64,000 bases of DNA, taken from assembly GCF_000695795.1 (NCBI RefSeq), contig NZ_JNCA01000001.1, positions 310,001 to 374,000 on the forward strand, written 5' to 3'. Position 1 is the first letter of the stretch, and the number at the start of each line of letters is the position of its first letter. The notes below the pieces were generated by a model that saw only the letters and a program-made list of their open reading frames with translations, was not told the DNA's origin and did no database searches. The position numbers were made by a program, and so were the translations under genes. The stretch is from Flavobacterium seoulense. Lineage in GTDB: Bacteria; Bacteroidota; Bacteroidia; Flavobacteriales; Flavobacteriaceae. Below, piece by piece: positions 60,862-64,000 of this stretch.

Positions 60862-62001
60862 TTTTTTTAAACTGATTTGCATGGTAGTTCCTTTACCTAT
60901 TTCAGAATGAGAAACTTTTACATTTCCTTTATGGTATTCGTTTACGATTCTTTTGGTTAATGAAAGTCCTAATCCCCAACCTCGTTTTTTAGTAGTAAAT
61001 CCAGGTTCAAAAACAGTCTTAAATTGATTTTTAGGAATTCCGCTTCCTGTATCGCTGATGTTTATTTTTATAAAATGGGCATCTTCTTCAATTTTCACGG
61101 CAATTTTTCCTTTGCCTTTCATGGCATCAATTGCATTTTTAATCAGGTTTTCTATAGTCCAACTGTGCAAAGTAGGATTGAGCATAGTGTAAATTTTACT
61201 ATCAGGACTTTCAAATGAAAATTCAATTTGTTTCGAAAAACGGGATTGAAGATAGTTGTAGGTTTTTAAAGTTTCGGCAATAATATCGCTTTTTTCTAAA
61301 ACAGGTTCAGAACCTATTTTCGAAAAACGATCGGTAATAGTTTGTAAACGGTCAATGTCTTTTTCAATTTCTTCGGTGGTGGTTTCGTCAATATTTTCGG
61401 TTTTCAGAATTTCGACCCAGCCAATTAACGACGAAAGCGGCGTTCCTATTTGGTGTGCCGTTTCTTTAGCCATTCCTGCCCAAAGTTTGTTTTGAGTTGC
61501 AATTTTTGTACTTCGGTAGAAATAATATATCAATGCCGAAAACAAGAAAATAATCAGCAGTAAAGCAATTGGATAATATTTTAGTTTATTCAATAATGCC
61601 GAATTGCCATAATACCATTTTTGGAATTTTTTAGGCGCATATTCGATTATAATAGGTTCGTTTTCTTTCTTTAAATTGGACAGAAAACCCTTTGCCATTT
61701 CCTGGTCTTTTACAATAGATTCGTCAATATTGATGGTATTGATAATGCTGTCATTTTCGGTGAGAATAACAGGAATAGAAGTGTTATTTTTAAAAATTTC
61801 AAGCGGAAGCTCAACATCAGTATCTTCATCGGCATTGATGAGTGTTTTTTGGGCTTTTGCCAAAAGATTCATCTTTAAACGCTCTTCATTTTTGAATATT
61901 TGGAAAAAAGTATAAGTATTCCAAAGTATCAGGGAAATGATAAAAAAAGAAGCGAAAATAAGAATCCATCTTCCAGTATTTCTTTTGTCGGAAAATTGCA
62001 T
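60853..62001 (-). CDS. Sensor histidine kinase
   Basis: The product is a 382-residue membrane kinase. A first helix lies at about 12-32, a periplasmic sensor segment at about 33-140, and a second helix at about 142-165. The dimerisation domain follows, with phospho-acceptor His in AKETAHQIGTPLSSLIGW, then the HATPase with ENLIKNAIDAM (N box), DTGSGIPKNQF (G1) and WGLGLSLTKRI (G2). No response regulator gene is adjacent, so it is an orphan here. The signal is unknown. Confidence 0.92.
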   Translation of the reverse strand: MQFSDKRNTGRWILIFASFFIISLILWNTYTFFQIFKNEERLKMNLLAKAQKTLINADEDTDVELPLEIFKNNTSIPVILTENDSIINTINIDESIVKDQEMAKGFLSNLKKENEPIIIEYAPKKFQKWYYGNSALLNKLKYYPIALLLIIFLFSALIYYFYRSTKIATQNKLWAGMAKETAHQIGTPLSSLIGWVEILKTENIDETTTEEIEKDIDRLQTITDRFSKIGSEPVLEKSDIIAETLKTYNYLQSRFSKQIEFSFESPDSKIYTMLNPTLHSWTIENLIKNAIDAMKGKGKIAVKIEEDAHFIKINISDTGSGIPKNQFKTVFEPGFTTKKRGWGLGLSLTKRIVNEYHKGNVKVSHSEIGKGTTMQISLKKLI

Positions 62002-62347
62002 AAGCGAAATTTAAACTATAAATATAACGAAATATAAATGGTATTATTTTAGTTTTTTTTAACTTTTATAAGTTGGCTATTGATAATCGAATCTGCCTAT
62101 TTAATAAAAAGTCTTGTCAGGCAAGGATTTAAAAAATTAAAGATAAAATTGTAAAACAAACATTGCGGTCAGATAGAAGAAGTTGTTATATTTGTAAAAC
62201 AAAGTTTTTCTGTAAAGAGTTTTGTTTTTGATTGATTTTGAATAAATTAGTCGAAAGATTAAGTGAAAACTCAAATGAAAAGGACGTATTCTGGTCAAAG
62301 AATACTTTTGAAAAAATAATAATTATATAACGATTAAAATAACGAAG
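62002..62347. other. Interval between divergent kinase and DUF3127 genes
   Basis: About 345 bp have no coding frame I would trust. The interval holds the DUF3127 promoter at 62163-62194 and then a leader of roughly 150 nt, with a 7-bp hairpin gtattct / agaatac (62286-62305). Confidence 0.55.
62163..62194 (+). promoter_or_regulatory. Promoter for DUF3127 gene
   Basis: TTG at 62163-62165, a 21-bp spacer and TATATTTG at 62187-62194 match the Bacteroidota promoter fully. The resulting 5' leader is long for this window. Confidence 0.75.
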
Positions 62348-62713
62348 ATGGAAGTTACAGGGAAAATTAAAGTTGTTAATCCAGAGCAACAAGTTAGTGC
62401 ATCATTTAGAAAAAGAGAAGTGGTTGTAACAACTGAGGAGCAATATCCTCAACATATAATGATTGAGTTTACACAAGATAAATGTGATTTGTTGAGCAAT
62501 TATAACATTGGTGAAGCTGTAAAAGTTTCTATCAATTTAAGAGGTAGAGAGTGGGTTAATCCACAAGGTGAAACAAGATATTTCAATAGTATTCAAGGAT
62601 GGAGAATTGAAAGGTTAGCTGCTGAAGCTCCAGCTGCTCCTATGCCAGCTGCACCGGCATTTGCACCAGCAACAAACCTTAACGAAGACGAACCAGACGA
62701 TTTACCGTTCTAA
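62348..62713 (+). CDS. DUF3127 family OB-fold-like protein with SSB-type tip
   Basis: The product is a 121-residue protein. The N-terminal about 90 residues are the DUF3127 domain (MEVTGKIKVVNPEQQVSASF, GREWVNPQGETRYFNSIQGW), a small beta-rich fold that looks OB-like. An Ala/Pro linker then leads to the acidic end NEDEPDDLPF. That end is nearly the same as the C-terminal tip of single-stranded DNA-binding proteins, including the Ssb of this window (INDLPF). Binding to nucleic acid and to SSB-partner proteins is therefore a reasonable inference. The function is not established. Confidence 0.85.
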   Translation: MEVTGKIKVVNPEQQVSASFRKREVVVTTEEQYPQHIMIEFTQDKCDLLSNYNIGEAVKVSINLRGREWVNPQGETRYFNSIQGWRIERLAAEAPAAPMPAAPAFAPATNLNEDEPDDLPF

Positions 62714-62734
62714 TTTGAAATAAAAAAGTAAATG

Positions 62735-62759
62735 AGCCTTGAATTTCAAGGCTTTTTTT
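62735..62759. terminator. Terminator between DUF3127 and PAP2 genes
   Basis: The stem agccttga / tcaaggct with a 3-nt loop is followed by a T-run, between two convergent stop codons. Confidence 0.85.
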
Positions 62760-62763
62760 ATGC

Positions 62764-63495
62764 TTAAAAATTCGGTTTTATAATGGCACCTATTCCCATT
62801 TGATTTCCTATTTGAGGATAAACAAATGCCGAAGTTTTATTTTTTTTTCCAAAACGAAGTTTTTGAAAAGGATTAAAATGAGAAACTAAAATTCCAGAAG
62901 CAAGTCCAATTCCTGCTCCAGTCAATACATCAGAAGTATAATGCTTGTTATTTGCCACACGTAAGATTCCTGTAGCTGTTGCAAATACAAAACCACTGCT
63001 GGCATACCAGAAATTAGCATCTTTATATTCCTGATATAAAAGTGCAGCATTAGTAAAAGCAAGAGCGGTATGTCCCGAAGGAAAACTCAAACGATCAGAA
63101 CCATCAGGACGATGTGCTTTTACAGCATGTTTTATCGCTGTAACCACAATATAACTAATCGTATTGGCAGTAGCCAAGTCGATAGTTTGATGTTTAAAGT
63201 CGTTTTTTGGCTGAAAGCCTAAAAATTTCCCGGCATAAATTTGCAAAGCAGGAACAAAAAGCGTCGCATCATCTATACGTGTATTGAAATTCGAACCAAA
63301 AAAAGATTGAGAATCTTGTTGAATATTTTTGTTTAATTGGCTATTGAATAATATAACTCCAGAACCAATCAAAGCTGTTGGTAAAATGAACGATTTATAC
63401 GTTAGCTTTTTATGATTACTAATCGAATCAGTTTGTTGCGCATGTGTTTTTTGAATTAAAAAAAACAATAGTACTACCAGTAATATTTTTTTCAT
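62764..63495 (-). CDS. PAP2 family phosphatase
   Basis: The product is a 243-residue membrane-associated phosphatase with a signal sequence (ends KTHAQ). The three catalytic motifs are in order: KHAVKAHRP (K-x6-RP), FPSGHTALAF (PSGH) and RVANNKHYTSDVLTG (R-x5-H-x3-D). Likely substrates are lipid phosphates such as undecaprenyl or phosphatidate phosphates, or an acid phosphatase role in the periplasm. It is a single gene, divergent from aat. Confidence 0.92.
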   Translation of the reverse strand: MKKILLVVLLFFLIQKTHAQQTDSISNHKKLTYKSFILPTALIGSGVILFNSQLNKNIQQDSQSFFGSNFNTRIDDATLFVPALQIYAGKFLGFQPKNDFKHQTIDLATANTISYIVVTAIKHAVKAHRPDGSDRLSFPSGHTALAFTNAALLYQEYKDANFWYASSGFVFATATGILRVANNKHYTSDVLTGAGIGLASGILVSHFNPFQKLRFGKKNKTSAFVYPQIGNQMGIGAIIKPNF

Positions 63496-63542
63496 TTAAA
63501 TAAAAATTGAAACTTTTACGAAAGTAACCAAATAAAGTAAAT

Positions 63543-63559
63543 TACATTTGTAAAATGTA
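63543..63559 (+). promoter_or_regulatory. -7 element for aat inside a palindrome
   Basis: TACATTTG (63543-63550) matches TAnnTTTG and is the left half of the inverted repeat TACATTT-gta-AAATGTA, about 28 bp before the aat start. Confidence 0.5.
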
Positions 63560-63586
63560 AGAGTATATCCTTTTAATGTAAAAGTT

Positions 63587-64000
63587 ATGTATTATCTATC
63601 CGAAGATTTGTTTTTTCCGCCAGTGCACTTAGCTCATTCTTCCGGAATTGTTGGTTTTGGAGGTGATTTGTCTCCAGAGCGTTTACAATTAGCATACAAT
63701 AGCGGCATTTTTCCCTGGTTTGAAGATGGAGAACCTATTACCTGGTGGTCGCCAAATCCCAGAATGGTTTTGTTCTTAGATGAATTGATAATTTCGAAGA
63801 GTATGAGGAATGTTCTTAATCGAAAGCTATTCAGGGTAACTTTCAATCAGAATTTTAGAGAAATTATTTCGAATTGTCAGAATGTGAAAAGAGATGGGCA
63901 AAACGGAACCTGGATTACTAATGATATGATTGAAGCTTATTGTAAACTGAATGAACTGGGAATTGCTAAATCAGTTGAGGTTTGGCAAGATGATGAATTA
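63587..64000 (+). CDS. aat: Leucyl/phenylalanyl-tRNA-protein transferase, 3' end outside window
   Basis: The first 138 codons are present. The product transfers Leu or Phe from tRNA to the N-terminus of proteins with basic N-terminal residues, marking them for ClpAP degradation (N-degron pathway). The N-terminal domain YLSEDLFFPPVHLAHSSGIV is followed by GFGGDLSPERLQLAYNSGIFPW and ITWWSPNPRMVLF, the Aat signature. It then continues to TWITNDMIEAY. The frame is open to the window edge. Confidence 0.93.
   Translation, partial: MYYLSEDLFFPPVHLAHSSGIVGFGGDLSPERLQLAYNSGIFPWFEDGEPITWWSPNPRMVLFLDELIISKSMRNVLNRKLFRVTFNQNFREIISNCQNVKRDGQNGTWITNDMIEAYCKLNELGIAKSVEVWQDDEL

Noticed and set aside
62186..62392. 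Minus-strand open frame of 68 codons over the DUF3127 leader
   Set aside because: It covers the promoter and the DUF3127 start, is Phe/Asn-rich and looks like an AT-rich chance frame.

Overview
The window comes from the chromosome of a Bacteroidota bacterium, almost certainly a Flavobacteriaceae close to Flavobacterium. The DNA is AT-rich. Promoters are of the Bacteroidota type (TAnnTTTG at -7, sometimes with TTG near -33), and Shine-Dalgarno sequences are largely absent. The gene content is also diagnostic: a type IX secretion (T9SS) type B adhesin followed by PorP/SprF and OmpA-like genes, gldE-gldD next to mutY-ssb, a bacterial heptaprenylglyceryl/geranylgeranylglyceryl phosphate synthase, and several DUF families typical of the phylum (DUF3078, DUF3109, DUF3127, DUF4301). 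I see no rRNA or tRNA gene, transposon, prophage or CRISPR array. The region looks like core chromosome with a few niche loci.

Layout. 1-7.5 kb: the 3' part of a giant repeat adhesin with a T9SS type B sorting domain, then PorP/SprF and an OmpA/TPR/PD40 protein. 7.5-16.3 kb: glycosyltransferase, aspartate kinase with a GNAT enzyme, fructose-1,6-bisphosphatase, a TerB protein, a HupE/UreJ-dCMP deaminase-S41 protease-lipoprotein operon, and a short flavoprotein. 16.6-23.3 kb: DUF3109, class Ia ribonucleotide reductase (nrdB, nrdA), RDD protein, Lrp/AsnC regulator, S1/P1 nuclease. 23.5-27.2 kb: TonB-dependent receptor with a repeat lipoprotein. 27.4-34.4 kb: dgt, DUF3078, dxs, tadA, and a divergent AraC regulator/MFS exporter pair. 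34.5-41.2 kb: RNase G, a 30-residue basic protein, HU, mutY, ssb, gldE, gldD, EamA transporter. 41.2-50 kb: a two-subunit M16 peptidase, rplU-rpmA, an outer-membrane beta-barrel protein, an SMR pump, ahcY. 50-58 kb: phosphopantetheinyl transferase, a Crp/Fnr-membrane protein-truncated haemoglobin cluster, an operon of GGGP synthase, PnuC, DUF4301 and ArfB, and a TPP riboswitch driving a TonB-dependent receptor. 58-64 kb: Rieske-like lipoprotein, greA, HIT, transglutaminase, histidine kinase, DUF3127, PAP2 and the start of aat.

How genes work together. The first three genes form the usual T9SS type B module (secreted surface protein, its PorP/SprF partner, and a periplasmic OmpA-like anchor). 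gldE and gldD belong to the gliding/T9SS machinery. nrdB/nrdA, dCMP deaminase and dgt all act on dNTP pools. dxs feeds isoprenoids that the GGGP synthase would use for ether lipids. The TPP aptamer indicates that the downstream receptor imports thiamine compounds, and the PnuC-type permease just upstream could be its inner-membrane partner.

The least expected signal is non-coding. Several intergenic regions hold short arrays of degenerate heptamers with a strict 7-bp phase and a different unit at each site, often as inverted pairs. They fill the region upstream of RNase G, make up most of the predicted 5' leader of dgt, sit just before the phosphopantetheinyl transferase start codon, and begin at the stop codons of ahcY and arfB. 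Other points of note are a start-codon-sequestering hairpin below the TPP aptamer, a terminator-like hairpin in the greA leader, a Crp/Fnr-like site in place of a -33 element ahead of the haemoglobin operon, and an SSB-like acidic tip on DUF3127.
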